Positions 16,540 through 25,865 of a stretch of 64,000 nucleotides of DNA are shown here, in pieces. The DNA is taken from positions 125,982 to 189,981 of the forward strand of contig NZ_VDGH01000010.1 of the NCBI RefSeq assembly GCF_006861795.1, given 5' to 3'. Position numbers and translations under genes: made by a program. The stretch is from Psychrobacillus lasiicapitis (GTDB taxonomy: Bacteria; Bacillota; Bacilli; Bacillales_A; Planococcaceae). Each line of letters starts with the position of its first letter. Position 1 is the first letter of the stretch. Under the pieces are notes generated by a model that did no database searches, was not told where the DNA came from, and saw nothing but the letters and a program-made list of their open reading frames with translations.

Positions 16540-17931
16540 ATGATGCCGGTTAATTCTTTTGAAGACTACCCGATGAGCTGGAAGCCATCGATCGATAAAA
16601 CTAAAAAGCCGATTTATCAAGCACTTGCTGACCAATTGGAGCAGGATATTTTAAACGGAGATTTACTACCTGGAACAAAACTTCCACCGCAGCGAGAACT
16701 GGCCGATTATTTGGATTTAAATTTGAGTACCATTTCAAAAGCATTTAAAGAGTGTGTGTTAAAGGGCTTGTTAAGTACATCTGTTGGAAGTGGCACCTTT
16801 GTATCGTATGATGCGTTATCGAATGCTTATTTACTTGAAGATGCGAAGCCGGAGCATCTAATTGAAATGGGGGCAACACTACCAGATAATGCATCTTTTG
16901 AGCCACTTTTTCTTCAACTGAAAAGTATGCTACAAGAGACCGATTACCAAAAATGGTTTAGTTATGGCCGGGCAGGCGAAAGCCTTTGGCAAAAGGATGC
17001 GGCTATAAAGCTAATTCGAAGGGGAGGATTTGAAACTACAGTTGATAACATTTTATTTGCGAATGGGGGACAAAATGCAATGGCTGCCACATTGGCTAGT
17101 CTTTGTCAGCCAGGAGATCGTATTGGTGTTGATCAACATACTTACCCGGGATTGAAAACAGCTGCCGCGATGCTTAGTGTGAAAATAGTACCGATAAAAT
17201 CAGAGAACAATGAAATGAGTCCAGTTGCCTTTGAATATGCATGTAAAAATGAGCATATTAAAGGGGTTTACCTAATACCAGATTATCATAATCCGACAGC
17301 GAGCTGTATGTCTGTAGAAAATCGAAAAGAGATTGCAGTAATTGCCAAAAAGTATAATCAGTTCATCATTGAAGATGCGACGTACCATCTCCATAACAAA
17401 AAACCACTTCCGGCAATCGCATCTTTTGCACCGGAACGAGTCATACATATTGCGAGCTTATCCAAATCAATTGCGCCAGGGCTACGATTAGCCTATGTAG
17501 CGGTGCCGAGTCAATTTAAGGAGTTAATTTCAAAGGCACTTTATAATTTAAATATTTCTGTTTCCCCTTTATTAGCAGAATTAGCAGCACGTATTATCGT
17601 ATCGAATCAGTTTGAAGTCTTAATTGAGAGACATCGGGAAGAAACGATTCGCAGAAACCAAGTTGTCAATCGATATTTGAAAGACTATACATGTTTAGGT
17701 CATGAAGCAGGCATCTTTCGATGGTTGTTATTACCAGGCAACATTACTGGGGGTGAATTTGAAAAGTTAGCCGCCGAGCGCGGGGTACAAGTATATGCGG
17801 CTGAACGTTTTGTAGTGGGAAATAGTTGTCCGGAAAGAGCAGTAAGGGTTGCGGTTTGTGCACCAGAATCACTCGATGAGCTTGAGCAAGGATTGTCTAT
17901 ACTAAAATGTTTACTAAATGATCTTATCTAA
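16540..17931 (+). CDS. MocR-type GntR/aminotransferase regulator, 463 aa
   Basis: GntR winged-helix domain at the N-terminus (KPIYQALADQLEQDILNGDL, LPGTKLPPQRELADYLDLN, GLLSTSVGSGTFV) fused to a fold-type I aminotransferase domain. Landmarks are ANGGQNAMAATLASL, PDYHNPTA with the PLP-contacting Asn, EDATYH, and the PLP lysine in IASLSKSIAPGLR. MocR proteins use PLP chemistry as an effector sensor and regulate genes of amino-acid or vitamin metabolism. ATGs at 16534, 16540 and 16543 are in frame; 16540 fits the AAAAGG site best. The aminotransferase 330 bp downstream is a plausible target. Confidence 0.88.
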   Translation: MMPVNSFEDYPMSWKPSIDKTKKPIYQALADQLEQDILNGDLLPGTKLPPQRELADYLDLNLSTISKAFKECVLKGLLSTSVGSGTFVSYDALSNAYLLEDAKPEHLIEMGATLPDNASFEPLFLQLKSMLQETDYQKWFSYGRAGESLWQKDAAIKLIRRGGFETTVDNILFANGGQNAMAATLASLCQPGDRIGVDQHTYPGLKTAAAMLSVKIVPIKSENNEMSPVAFEYACKNEHIKGVYLIPDYHNPTASCMSVENRKEIAVIAKKYNQFIIEDATYHLHNKKPLPAIASFAPERVIHIASLSKSIAPGLRLAYVAVPSQFKELISKALYNLNISVSPLLAELAARIIVSNQFEVLIERHREETIRRNQVVNRYLKDYTCLGHEAGIFRWLLLPGNITGGEFEKLAAERGVQVYAAERFVVGNSCPERAVRVAVCAPESLDELEQGLSILKCLLNDLI

Positions 17932-18043
17932 TGTTGTGTTGCTTTTTAATAGAAAGGCATTTTCAAATACATTTAAAACAAAATTTATAAACTGTTGCTT
18001 TGATAAGGAGAAGTATAATCGGAATTTTATGATAATATTGTTC

Positions 18044-18076
18044 GCCATACAATTATGATGTTGTATGGCTTTTTTG
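18044..18076 (+). terminator. terminator after the MocR-type gene
   Basis: GCCATACAA / TTGTATGGC (18044-18052 and 18061-18069) followed by TTTTTT. The rest of 17932-18260 is AT-rich and holds no gene. The sequence TTGACG at about 18176 may be part of the next promoter. Confidence 0.85.
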
Positions 18077-18260
18077 TGCATGTTATCATAATTCAAATCG
18101 AGTTGGTGTCTCAATAAAATAAATTTTCCGAAAAGTTTATCATTTCGTGTTGCATAAAGATAAATTTAAAGCATTTGACGCCATATAAGATTGATTGCAA
18201 GTAGACATAAATTCTACAGGATAACAAAAGCAACTATATAACAAAAAGGAATGTTTAAGA

Positions 18261-19481
18261 ATGGAAAATAAATTTGCTAAGCGAACTCAGTTAATAAAAT
18301 CATCTGAGACTCGCGAAATATTGAAAGTAACAGAAAGACCCGAAGTAATCTCTTTTGCGGGAGGTTTGCCAGCCCCAGAGTTGTTTCCTGTAGAAGCAAT
18401 TAAGGACGTATGCAATGCAGTATTGAATGAAGAAGGAGCGGCCTCTCTTCAATATAGTACTACTGAGGGATATATTCCTTTAAGAAAAGCTATTGGTGGG
18501 ATGATGAAAGATATTGGCATCAATTCCACGATTGATAATGTACTTATCACATCAGGATCCCAGCAAGCAATAGACCTTACAGGAAGATTATTCATCGACG
18601 AGGGAGATACTATTATTTGTGAAAGCCCGACCTATCTTGCAGCGATTAACGTATTTAAGTCATACAATGCCAAATTCGTAGAAGTGGATATGGATGATGA
18701 GGGAATGGTGATGGAAGAATTAGAGAAAAAACTGCAAGAGCATCCTACCACAAAATTTATTTATACCATTCCAGATTTCCAAAACCCTACAGGTCGCACA
18801 TTAAAACTGGAAAGACGAAAAAGAATGATTGAGCTTGCTAATCAATATGATGTACTGATTATAGAAGACAATCCATACGGGGCTATAAGATTTGCTGGAG
18901 AGGAACTTCCACCTGTGAAACACTTTGACACGGAAAGTAGAGTGATCTATTTAAGCACTTTTTCTAAAACCTTTGCTCCCGGACTTCGACTCGGGTGGAT
19001 CTGTGCGGATGAATCTTTTATTGAAAAGTATGTTGCTCTAAAACAAATAGCTGATTTACATACAGACAGCTTTGCTCAAAGAATTGCAGCTAGGTATTTG
19101 GAACTCTTCCATATCGAAGAACATATTCATAACATCAAAGTTGTTTATAAAGAAAGATGTGCAATTATGCTCTCTTGTATCGAAGAATTTTTTCCAGAAA
19201 ATATTTCTTATAGTAAGCCAGAAGGCGGATTATTTATTTGGGTCGAGCTACCTCCGGGTCTGGATGCAGCACATATATTTTCAGAGTGCTTAAGAAATAA
19301 TGTTGCTTGTGTCCCTGGGACTCCTTTTTTCCCAAACGGTACAGAAAAAAATACATTACGTTTAAATTACTCCAATATGTCTAAAGAGAAAATTAGGGAA
19401 GGAATTAAACGTATGGGAGAAGTATTGCATCATGAATTAGAAAAAGAAACATCCCTTCTTGATTCCAAGCTGACTGTCTGA
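18261..19481 (+). CDS. PLP-dependent aminotransferase (2-aminoadipate/multi-substrate type), 406 aa
   Basis: Fold-type I aminotransferase of the LysN/KAT-II group: ISFAGGLPAPELFP (substrate-side Gly-rich motif), LITSGSQQAIDL, IPDFQNPTG (PLP-ring Asn), IEDNPYGAIRFAGE (PLP-pyridine Asp), STFSKTFAPGLRLGW (Schiff-base lysine) and LRLNYSN (carboxylate-binding Arg). It moves amino groups between 2-oxoglutarate and aromatic, branched or 2-aminoadipate substrates in the cytoplasm. Length is usual. Weak ribosome site AAAGGAA. It sits alone downstream of the MocR regulator, whose own aminotransferase domain belongs to the same superfamily. Confidence 0.9.
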   Translation: MENKFAKRTQLIKSSETREILKVTERPEVISFAGGLPAPELFPVEAIKDVCNAVLNEEGAASLQYSTTEGYIPLRKAIGGMMKDIGINSTIDNVLITSGSQQAIDLTGRLFIDEGDTIICESPTYLAAINVFKSYNAKFVEVDMDDEGMVMEELEKKLQEHPTTKFIYTIPDFQNPTGRTLKLERRKRMIELANQYDVLIIEDNPYGAIRFAGEELPPVKHFDTESRVIYLSTFSKTFAPGLRLGWICADESFIEKYVALKQIADLHTDSFAQRIAARYLELFHIEEHIHNIKVVYKERCAIMLSCIEEFFPENISYSKPEGGLFIWVELPPGLDAAHIFSECLRNNVACVPGTPFFPNGTEKNTLRLNYSNMSKEKIREGIKRMGEVLHHELEKETSLLDSKLTV

Positions 19482-19509
19482 CCTAATAATAACGTTAAGG
19501 CTAAATACG

Positions 19510-19550
19510 AAGTGGCACTATAAAAGTTTGTGCCATTTCAAGTATTTTTA
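19510..19550 (+). terminator. terminator-like hairpin after the aminotransferase
   Basis: GTGGCAC / GTGCCA stem with an 11-base loop, then a T-rich tract (ATTTTTAATTG) a few bases later. Confidence 0.45.
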
Positions 19551-19668
19551 ATTGTTTCCTATTTGTTGACATTACCTTATCTTTCGAATTGATCCAAAAG
19601 TAAGTGCGTCGAGGAAAAGGAACCTAAATATGGCCATTGTCATCAAGTGAAATTCTCAAGGATTTTAT

Positions 19669-19717
19669 ATACAAAACTGTTTTGTATGACATGAGAGTTT
19701 TAAAGTATCGATATAAT
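19669..19717 (+). promoter_or_regulatory. palindromic operator and promoter of the arsR-rhodanese operon
   Basis: ATACAAAACTGTTTTGTAT (19669-19687) is a 19-bp palindrome broken only at its centre. A perfect TATAAT box follows at 19712-19717, placing the palindrome at the -35 region. The gene downstream encodes an ArsR-type repressor, so autoregulation is likely (inference). Confidence 0.6.
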
Positions 19718-19805
19718 AGTATAAGCCGGATTATTTGAACAAAGGGTGAGTTAGGCTTACAATTCAACTATTCAATGAAACACTTGAATAGAGGAGGATT
19801 GAAAA

Positions 19806-20465
19806 ATGTTAAATGAAAGAAATTTAAAGGATTTATTGTATCAAGAATTTTCTCGTATAGGTAAAAGCCTTTCTAGCCCGAAGCGATTAGAAATTTTAGA
19901 TCTTTTATCCCAAGGTCCTAAATCGGTGGAAGCATTATCAAAAGCAACGACTATGTCTGTTGCAAATGTATCACAGCACTTACAAACTTTAAATAATGCA
20001 AGAATGGTAAAGTTTCGAAAGGAAGGCAACTATGTTATTTATGAATTAGCAGATGATGTCATTTCAGACTTTATCACTTCTCTTCATAAATTGTCAGAAA
20101 AACAGTTTTCACAGGTTCAACAAATAAAACAGGAATTCTTAAATGCCAATTTGGACACGGAAGAGGTTACGCTGGAAGAACTTAACGAGCGGATGGAAAA
20201 AGGAGAGATTTTATTGTTAGATGTTCGACCGAAAGAGGAATATGAAAATGCTCATATTCCAGGTGCTGTTTCTATACCAATGGAGGAATTAAAAGAAAAA
20301 CTCACTTCTTTGCCATCTAACCGAGATGTTGTTGCCTATTGCAGAGGAATATATTGTTTGTGGTCAGTCGAGGCTGTAAAGCTTTTAAGGAATGAAGGTA
20401 TCAATGCCTATCGTTTAGAAAAAAGCGTGCAAGATTGGAATGAATTTCAAGACCATATAAATTAA
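19806..20465 (+). CDS. ArsR-family regulator fused to a rhodanese domain, 219 aa
   Basis: Residues 10-100 are an ArsR/SmtB winged helix (SSPKRLEILDLLSQGPKSVE, MSVANVSQHLQTLNNARMV). Residues 115-215 are a rhodanese domain (ILLLDVRPKEEYENAHIPGA, active loop AYCRGIYCLWS with the catalytic Cys). The metal-binding cysteines of classical ArsR are absent. The fusion suggests sensing of persulfide/reactive sulfur or redox state through the rhodanese cysteine, as seen for sulfide-responsive regulators (inference). A strong GAGGAGG site lies ahead. An MFS gene follows 23 bp later, so they form an operon. Confidence 0.9.
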   Translation: MLNERNLKDLLYQEFSRIGKSLSSPKRLEILDLLSQGPKSVEALSKATTMSVANVSQHLQTLNNARMVKFRKEGNYVIYELADDVISDFITSLHKLSEKQFSQVQQIKQEFLNANLDTEEVTLEELNERMEKGEILLLDVRPKEEYENAHIPGAVSIPMEELKEKLTSLPSNRDVVAYCRGIYCLWSVEAVKLLRNEGINAYRLEKSVQDWNEFQDHIN

Positions 20466-20488
20466 ATGGAAGAAAGAAGGTGCATACT

Positions 20489-21790
20489 ATGGTTAGTAAA
20501 ATAAAAGACGCGGAACAAGCGTACATAAATGATCCAGAAAAACAAAAACAGTTATATAAACGGACATTACTCATTATCGTTATTTCTCAAATGTTCGGCG
20601 GAGCAGGATTGGCTGCAGGAATAACAGTTGGAGCATTGCTTGCAGAACAAATGCTTGGTACGGGAGCATTTGCAGGTATTCCTGCTGCTTTATTTACGCT
20701 AGGTTCAGCAGGTGCTGCATTAGTAGTAGGAAGACTTTCTAATCGTTATGGAAGACGCAGAGGTCTCTCCACAGGCTTTATAGTAGGTGGACTTGGAGCA
20801 ATAGGAGTTGTGTTTGCTGCTGTCTTAAATAGTGTGATTTTATTATTCGCTTCCTTACTCGTGTATGGGGCGGGAACTGCAACAAATTTACAAGCCCGTT
20901 ATGCTGGTACAGATTTAGCAACGAAAAAGCAGCGGGGAACTGCTGTAAGTATAGCAATGGTTTCCACGACACTTGGAGCAGTTGCAGGTCCCAATTTAGT
21001 AGAAGTGATGGGAAATGTGGCTCACTCTATCGGTGTTCCAGAACTTGCAGGTCCATTCATTTTGTCCGCAGCTGCATTTATATTAGCAGGGATATTTTTA
21101 TTTATCTTTTTACGTCCTGATCCATTTATAATCGCATTACAAATAAATGCACATAAAGAAAATACGGAAACTAGTGAGATTCCGGAACAGACTCAAATAA
21201 ATAAAAAAGGAATTGCGGTTGGGGCTATCATTATGGTGCTTAGTCAAATTGTGATGATTTCTATTATGACGATGACGCCAATTCATATGGGGCATCACGG
21301 TCACGCTTTAGGGGCGATCGGGCTAGTTATTGGTTTCCATGTCGGTGCTATGTACTTACCTTCACTTGTAACCGGAATGCTTGTTGATAAAATCGGTCGA
21401 CCTATCATGGCGATTGCTTCCGGAGTAACATTGCTCCTTGCAGGAATTGTAGCATCGATGGCACCTGGAGGTTCTTTGTTTTTCATGATTCTTGCCCTTT
21501 CTTTACTAGGCATAGGGTGGAATTTTGGCTTAATAAGCGGTACAGCTTTAATAATTGATTCGACTGAACCTGCAACACGCGCCAAAACGCAAGGTACAGT
21601 AGATGTTTTTATCGCATTAGCAGGATCCGCAGGCGGTGCCATGTCGGGTATGGTTGTTGCTGGTTCCAGTTATGAAATGTTATCACTTGCTGGTGGGATT
21701 CTATCCTTAATACTTATTCCCATCGTCGTATGGTCCATTGGCAGTAAAAATAAACAGCAACAATATTTAAAGGATTCCCCTTTAAAATAA
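20489..21790 (+). CDS. MFS transporter, 433 aa
   Basis: Twelve hydrophobic segments with the loop 2-3 motif GRLSNRYGRRRG near residue 80 and an equivalent DKIGRP in the second half, as in drug or metabolite exporters of the major facilitator superfamily. A long hydrophilic loop (HKENTETSEIPEQTQINKK) joins the halves. The ATG at 20489 follows AAGAAGG with normal spacing; a GTG nine bases earlier has none. Encoded directly after the ArsR-rhodanese regulator, so it probably exports the compound that regulator senses. The substrate is not readable from sequence. Confidence 0.9.
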   Translation: MVSKIKDAEQAYINDPEKQKQLYKRTLLIIVISQMFGGAGLAAGITVGALLAEQMLGTGAFAGIPAALFTLGSAGAALVVGRLSNRYGRRRGLSTGFIVGGLGAIGVVFAAVLNSVILLFASLLVYGAGTATNLQARYAGTDLATKKQRGTAVSIAMVSTTLGAVAGPNLVEVMGNVAHSIGVPELAGPFILSAAAFILAGIFLFIFLRPDPFIIALQINAHKENTETSEIPEQTQINKKGIAVGAIIMVLSQIVMISIMTMTPIHMGHHGHALGAIGLVIGFHVGAMYLPSLVTGMLVDKIGRPIMAIASGVTLLLAGIVASMAPGGSLFFMILALSLLGIGWNFGLISGTALIIDSTEPATRAKTQGTVDVFIALAGSAGGAMSGMVVAGSSYEMLSLAGGILSLILIPIVVWSIGSKNKQQQYLKDSPLK

Positions 21791-21928
21791 AGGAATGAAG
21801 CCAAAGTAGTGAGTTTGAGCTTTTGGCAGGGTGGTAAACAGATAGAAAGCTGATTTTGATGTAATTAGTAACACTGCTTGGCTTTTAGGTTAAAGTACAA
21901 AACAAATATAAAAAAGGAGGATTTTTTG

Positions 21929-22159
21929 ATGAATCAAATTAAAGTCTATACAACGAATACTTGTCCATATTGTACAATGATGAAAAATTTCTTAAACGAG
22001 AAGGAGCTTCCTTTTGAAGAAGTTAACGTACAGGAAGATTCGAATGTCGCAGATCGTTTAGTAAAAATGACAGGTGAAATGGGAGTTCCACAAACCGAAA
22101 TAAATGGTCAATGGATTTTAGGGTTTGATCCGGAAAAAGTAATGGAATTAGTTAAGTAA
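21929..22159 (+). CDS. glutaredoxin-like protein, 76 aa
   Basis: Thioredoxin-fold protein with dithiol active site C12-P-Y-C15 (TNTCPYCTMM), the cis-proline region GEMGVPQTEI and the glutaredoxin tail GFDPEKVMEL. Its length matches single-domain NrdH/YruB-type glutaredoxins of Firmicutes. It reduces disulfides in the cytoplasm using thioredoxin reductase or bacillithiol. The ATG at 21929 follows a very strong AAAGGAGG; the frame's earlier start has no ribosome site. It lies 138 bp after the MFS gene and has its own terminator, so it may be a separate unit in a redox-themed cluster. Confidence 0.9.
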   Translation: MNQIKVYTTNTCPYCTMMKNFLNEKELPFEEVNVQEDSNVADRLVKMTGEMGVPQTEINGQWILGFDPEKVMELVK

Positions 22160-22200
22160 AAGAAAATTATTAACATCTTTAGCTGTTTAATATATCTAAG

Positions 22201-22240
22201 AGAAAAGAGGATAGCATTAGTTCTTCCTCTTTTCTTTTTT
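22201..22240 (+). terminator. terminator after glutaredoxin
   Basis: AGAAAAGAGGA / TCCTCTTTTCT (11-bp stem) followed by TTTTTT. Confidence 0.9.
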
Positions 22241-22295
22241 AATGAATAAAAGAGTTTTTTATACAACTTACATAATATTGGAAAGAGGAAATAAA

Positions 22296-23399
22296 ATGAA
22301 AAATCCTGTTGTTATTGTTGGAGCTGGTTTAAGTGGGCTCCGGGCTGCCTCTCTACTTACTGCACAGGGCATCGAATGTAAGGTGTTAGAGGCTAGAGAT
22401 AGAATTGGCGGTAGGGTCTTAAGCACTGCAGTTCCGAACAGACCTGAATTTGGCAAATTTGACCTGGGTCCAACATGGTTCTGGCCACAATATGAGGGCA
22501 CGATTACTAGACTTGTTAATGACCTAAATTTAAAAACTTTCGATCAGCATGCAAAAGGGGCAATGCTTACAGAACGATCCTCAAACGAAGCACCAGAGCG
22601 CTATGTACTGCCGGAAAATGCTGACACAAGGTCGATTCGATTGGTAGGAGGAGTTCAATCTCTAATTGATGCTGTAGCAAAGACTATACCTCCAGAAGCA
22701 ATCGAGTTAGAAACACAAGTTACGGCAATCCGACTAGATAACGATTCTCTTATAATAGAAGCAAATACTGCTGATAGGAGGAAAAAAAGAGTTTCTGCAA
22801 GTGCTGTTATCCTAGCGTTGCCCCCTAGGATTGTAGCGAATCAGATTGAATTTGCGCCTATTCTTCCGCCAAACCTGAATGCCGATCTTCTAAGCAAACC
22901 TACTTGGATGGCAGGACAGGCTAAGGTAGTGGCAATTTATGATCGTCCCTTCTGGAGGGAATCAGGGCTCTCAGGTTTCGCAACAAGCTGGGTAGGGCCT
23001 TTGCAAGAAATCCATGATGCTTCTCCTCATACAGGTTCTGGTGCACTGTTTGGTTTTTTCGGAATACCAGCAAAAATGCGCCGAGCAATGGGGAAGGATG
23101 AAATTTTAAAATTAGTAATAGACCAATTGGTGAGACTATTTGGCTCCTCTGCTCAAAATGTAAGTGCTATTCTCTACAAGGACTGGGCTAAGGATTCTGA
23201 GACGGCTGTAGAGGAAGATTTAGATCCACTTAAAGATTTTCCGATTTATGGTCAACCACCAAATGCAGGGATTTGGGAAAAGAAAGTTTATTTTGCTGGG
23301 ACTGAGACCAATACACAATTTGGCGGCCATTTGGAAGGTGCACTTCAGTCAGCTGAACAGGCAGTTGCTAAAATCCTTCATTTAAAGAACAAGCTATAA
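22296..23399 (+). CDS. flavin monoamine oxidase family protein, 367 aa
   Basis: FAD-binding amine oxidase of the MAO/polyamine oxidase family. N-terminal dinucleotide fold VVIVGAGLSGLRAASLL, then EARDRIGGRV (FAD ribose and arginine), DLGPTWFWPQYEGTI, and the C-terminal FAD motif YFAGTETNTQFGGHLEGAL with SAEQAVAKIL. It oxidises a primary or secondary amine to an imine with H2O2 release. It is shorter than typical 450-residue members, partly because the substrate domain is compact. The ATG at 22296 follows GAGGAAAT. Monocistronic between two terminators. Confidence 0.88.
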   Translation: MKNPVVIVGAGLSGLRAASLLTAQGIECKVLEARDRIGGRVLSTAVPNRPEFGKFDLGPTWFWPQYEGTITRLVNDLNLKTFDQHAKGAMLTERSSNEAPERYVLPENADTRSIRLVGGVQSLIDAVAKTIPPEAIELETQVTAIRLDNDSLIIEANTADRRKKRVSASAVILALPPRIVANQIEFAPILPPNLNADLLSKPTWMAGQAKVVAIYDRPFWRESGLSGFATSWVGPLQEIHDASPHTGSGALFGFFGIPAKMRRAMGKDEILKLVIDQLVRLFGSSAQNVSAILYKDWAKDSETAVEEDLDPLKDFPIYGQPPNAGIWEKKVYFAGTETNTQFGGHLEGALQSAEQAVAKILHLKNKL

Positions 23400-23449
23400 T
23401 AATTCAATACTCACTGATCTAAAAAATACGACCAAACAAGAACACCTTT

Positions 23450-23500
23450 CGTTGAAAATGGGTAAATAATACCTTAATTATCAACGTAAAGGTGTTTTTT
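23450..23500 (+). terminator. terminator after the amine oxidase gene
   Basis: AACACCTTT plus CGTTGA pair with TCAACG plus AAAGGTGTT, with a one-base bulge, followed by TTTTTT. Confidence 0.8.
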
Positions 23501-23714
23501 ACTATAGTCTAAAAACAGAACTATAAGAAATATTATTTTGCTGACAATAATTTGGTAATATACTACAATAGGAATTTGCTATTATGAATACGTATAAGGT
23601 AAACAGATATCAGAAGCAATTTTCTAATAGTAATTTTCATATAATTTCCAAATGATATGCTATAGAGCTATACTGAAATTATAATCTAGAAACATTTTTA
23701 TCGGAGGTCCTTGA

Positions 23715-24854
23715 ATGAATTTGGTCGGAAGTATATATAAAAAGATGAACTCCAAAGATAAAGTAATTATTGCCATACTCCTATGTTGTTTTATAGGTTC
23801 CGTTATTTTTGTTTTTAATAATTATTCCTTTTATGAAAAACCTATAGCTAAGGTAGTCCATACAAAAGTAGAAGATGTGGTGAAAGTAAGTGATATAAAT
23901 GGTAATGAGGATACTTTATATACGCAACATATAATTGCTAAATTATTAAATGGAGAAGAAAAGGAAAAGGAGATTCATTTAACAAATGAATACTCCAAAT
24001 CCAAAGCCTATGATCATGAGTTTCAAATTGGAAATGAGTTGTTTGTTAAAATCGATCAGAGTGAAAAAGAGGATGAAGATTTAACGGGGACAATTCAAGA
24101 GGTCAAACGGGATAAGTACTTGTTGCTGATTGGATGGGTATTTATTTTTGTTTTACTGATTGTTGGAAAAAAACAGGGGCTGTTCTCTTTCATTAGTTTA
24201 GTATTTAATGCCATCCTTTTATCGTATGCACTGGATATTTATATTCATAATTCCAGTCAAAGTCTGTTATGGATTTGTGGAATAAGCGTTATTTTGTTTA
24301 CGGTTACCTCTTTGTTGCTTGCAAACGGTTTAAATGAGAAAACATATGCAGCTATTATCGCGACCTTGCTTGGAACTTTTATATCGCTATTAATTACGTA
24401 CCTTGTTCTGTTGGTAACTGGGGAAAAAGGACTACGGTATGAGGAAATGCAGTTTATTACTCGACCGTATCGTATGGTATTTATGGCGGGACTATTCCTT
24501 GGCTCTCTAGGGGCAGTGATGGATGTCGCTATTACGATGTCTTCTTCGATTTTTGGATTATATGAGAAAAATAACTACATATCCGTAAAGGCACTCATTA
24601 AATCAGGAATGGAAATCGGAAAAGATATTATGGGAACGATGACGAATATTTTGTTTTTTGCTTATGTAAGTGGTTCGATACCAACGCTTATTCTCTATTT
24701 TAAAAATGCTTCTCCATTTGGTTATACGCTTTCCTTAACTCTATCACTGGAATTGGCCCGTGCTTTAGCGGGTGGAATAGGAATTGTGTTGACCATTCCG
24801 ATTGGTCTCTATACGACCTTATTTTTCGTGAATAGAAAGAGGGCAAGATTATGA
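23715..24854 (+). CDS. YibE/F family membrane protein, first of pair, 379 aa
   Basis: One N-terminal membrane anchor (about residues 20-37), an extracytoplasmic region of about 95 residues with DINGNEDTLYTQHI, then seven or more membrane helices carrying the YibE/F signature (MAGLFLGSLGAVMDVAITMSS, ending SLELARALAGGIGIVLTIP). Function is unknown; the pair is widespread in Firmicutes and sometimes called a putative transporter. GGAGG precedes the ATG. It overlaps the next gene by four bases. Confidence 0.88.
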   Translation: MNLVGSIYKKMNSKDKVIIAILLCCFIGSVIFVFNNYSFYEKPIAKVVHTKVEDVVKVSDINGNEDTLYTQHIIAKLLNGEEKEKEIHLTNEYSKSKAYDHEFQIGNELFVKIDQSEKEDEDLTGTIQEVKRDKYLLLIGWVFIFVLLIVGKKQGLFSFISLVFNAILLSYALDIYIHNSSQSLLWICGISVILFTVTSLLLANGLNEKTYAAIIATLLGTFISLLITYLVLLVTGEKGLRYEEMQFITRPYRMVFMAGLFLGSLGAVMDVAITMSSSIFGLYEKNNYISVKALIKSGMEIGKDIMGTMTNILFFAYVSGSIPTLILYFKNASPFGYTLSLTLSLELARALAGGIGIVLTIPIGLYTTLFFVNRKRARL

Positions 24855-25624
24855 ATGTATTAGTGTTATTGGGAGGTATATTATTTCTACTAATGACTAT
24901 TATTGGCGGAAGAAAAGGAGTAAGATCTTTTTTCGCTTTATTTTTCAACTTTGCAGTCATTATCATAACAGTCATTTTGCTGTGCTCCCCGGAGATTAAT
25001 CCAGTTATTGTAACTTTATTTGCTTGTGTAGTGATTAGCTGCATCAATCTTTTCTATATCAATGGAGTGAATAGCAAAACAAAAACAGCTTTTCTGTCCA
25101 CAATTATTTGTATTGTTATTTTACTTTTATTTATAATCTTCGTAACGAATAAGTCAATGATACAAGGGTTTGGCGAAGAAGAAATAGGAGAGCTTGGAGC
25201 GTTTTCCTTATTAGTCGAAGTGGATTTCGTGAAAATTGCAGTGTCTGTAATTATTATGAGTACAATCGGGGCGATTACGGATACGGCTATAGCAGTTTCC
25301 TCTCCTATGCGGGAAATCCATTATCACCATCCGGACATTAGTCGAAAAGAATTATTCCTTTCCGGATTGTCTATTGCGAGAGATATATTAGGAACAAGTG
25401 CAAATACCCTGTTTTTTGCATTCTTTGGGGGCTATTTAGCATTACTCATATGGTTTAAAGATTTATCGTATTCCGTTGGGGATATCGTCAATTCGAAGAT
25501 TTTTAGTGCCGAAATAATCACGATCCTATGTGCTGGAATAGGAGTAACACTAGTTATCCCAATAACCACATGGATTACTGCTTATTTTTTTGTAAGGAAC
25601 AAAGAAACAAAAGAAACAGTATGA
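24851..25624 (+). CDS. YibE/F family membrane protein, second of pair, 257 aa
   Basis: Paralogue of the preceding product without the extracytoplasmic domain. Seven or eight hydrophobic segments; the conserved part reads VDFVKIAVSVIIMSTIGAIT, then DTAIAVSSPMREIH, and near the end SAEIITILCAGIGVTLVIP. The ATGA overlap with the first gene implies coupled translation and probably a hetero-oligomer. Function unknown. A hairpin terminator follows. Confidence 0.88.
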   Translation: MNVLVLLGGILFLLMTIIGGRKGVRSFFALFFNFAVIIITVILLCSPEINPVIVTLFACVVISCINLFYINGVNSKTKTAFLSTIICIVILLLFIIFVTNKSMIQGFGEEEIGELGAFSLLVEVDFVKIAVSVIIMSTIGAITDTAIAVSSPMREIHYHHPDISRKELFLSGLSIARDILGTSANTLFFAFFGGYLALLIWFKDLSYSVGDIVNSKIFSAEIITILCAGIGVTLVIPITTWITAYFFVRNKETKETV

Positions 25625-25651
25625 TAAACTAGTACATTACCATCTATTTTC

Positions 25652-25685
25652 TAACCTTCAAATAATTATTTGGAGGTTTTCTTAT
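25652..25685 (+). terminator. terminator after the YibE/F pair
   Basis: AACCTtCAAATA / TATTTGgAGGTT-type stem with a short loop, then TTTT. Confidence 0.75.
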
Positions 25686-25865
25686 TCTATAGAAAGCATC
25701 AATTAGAATAAGCAAAAAATAACAATATAACATTCGAAAAATTTGTGTTAAAATAAAATATCAGTCTATTTAAAGATAAAATAAGTACACATTATTTCAA
25801 CTGGGGAGAAGTGATTGTACTTCTTTTATATTAGATGTGTGAAGAAAATGTTAGGGGATAGTAGG

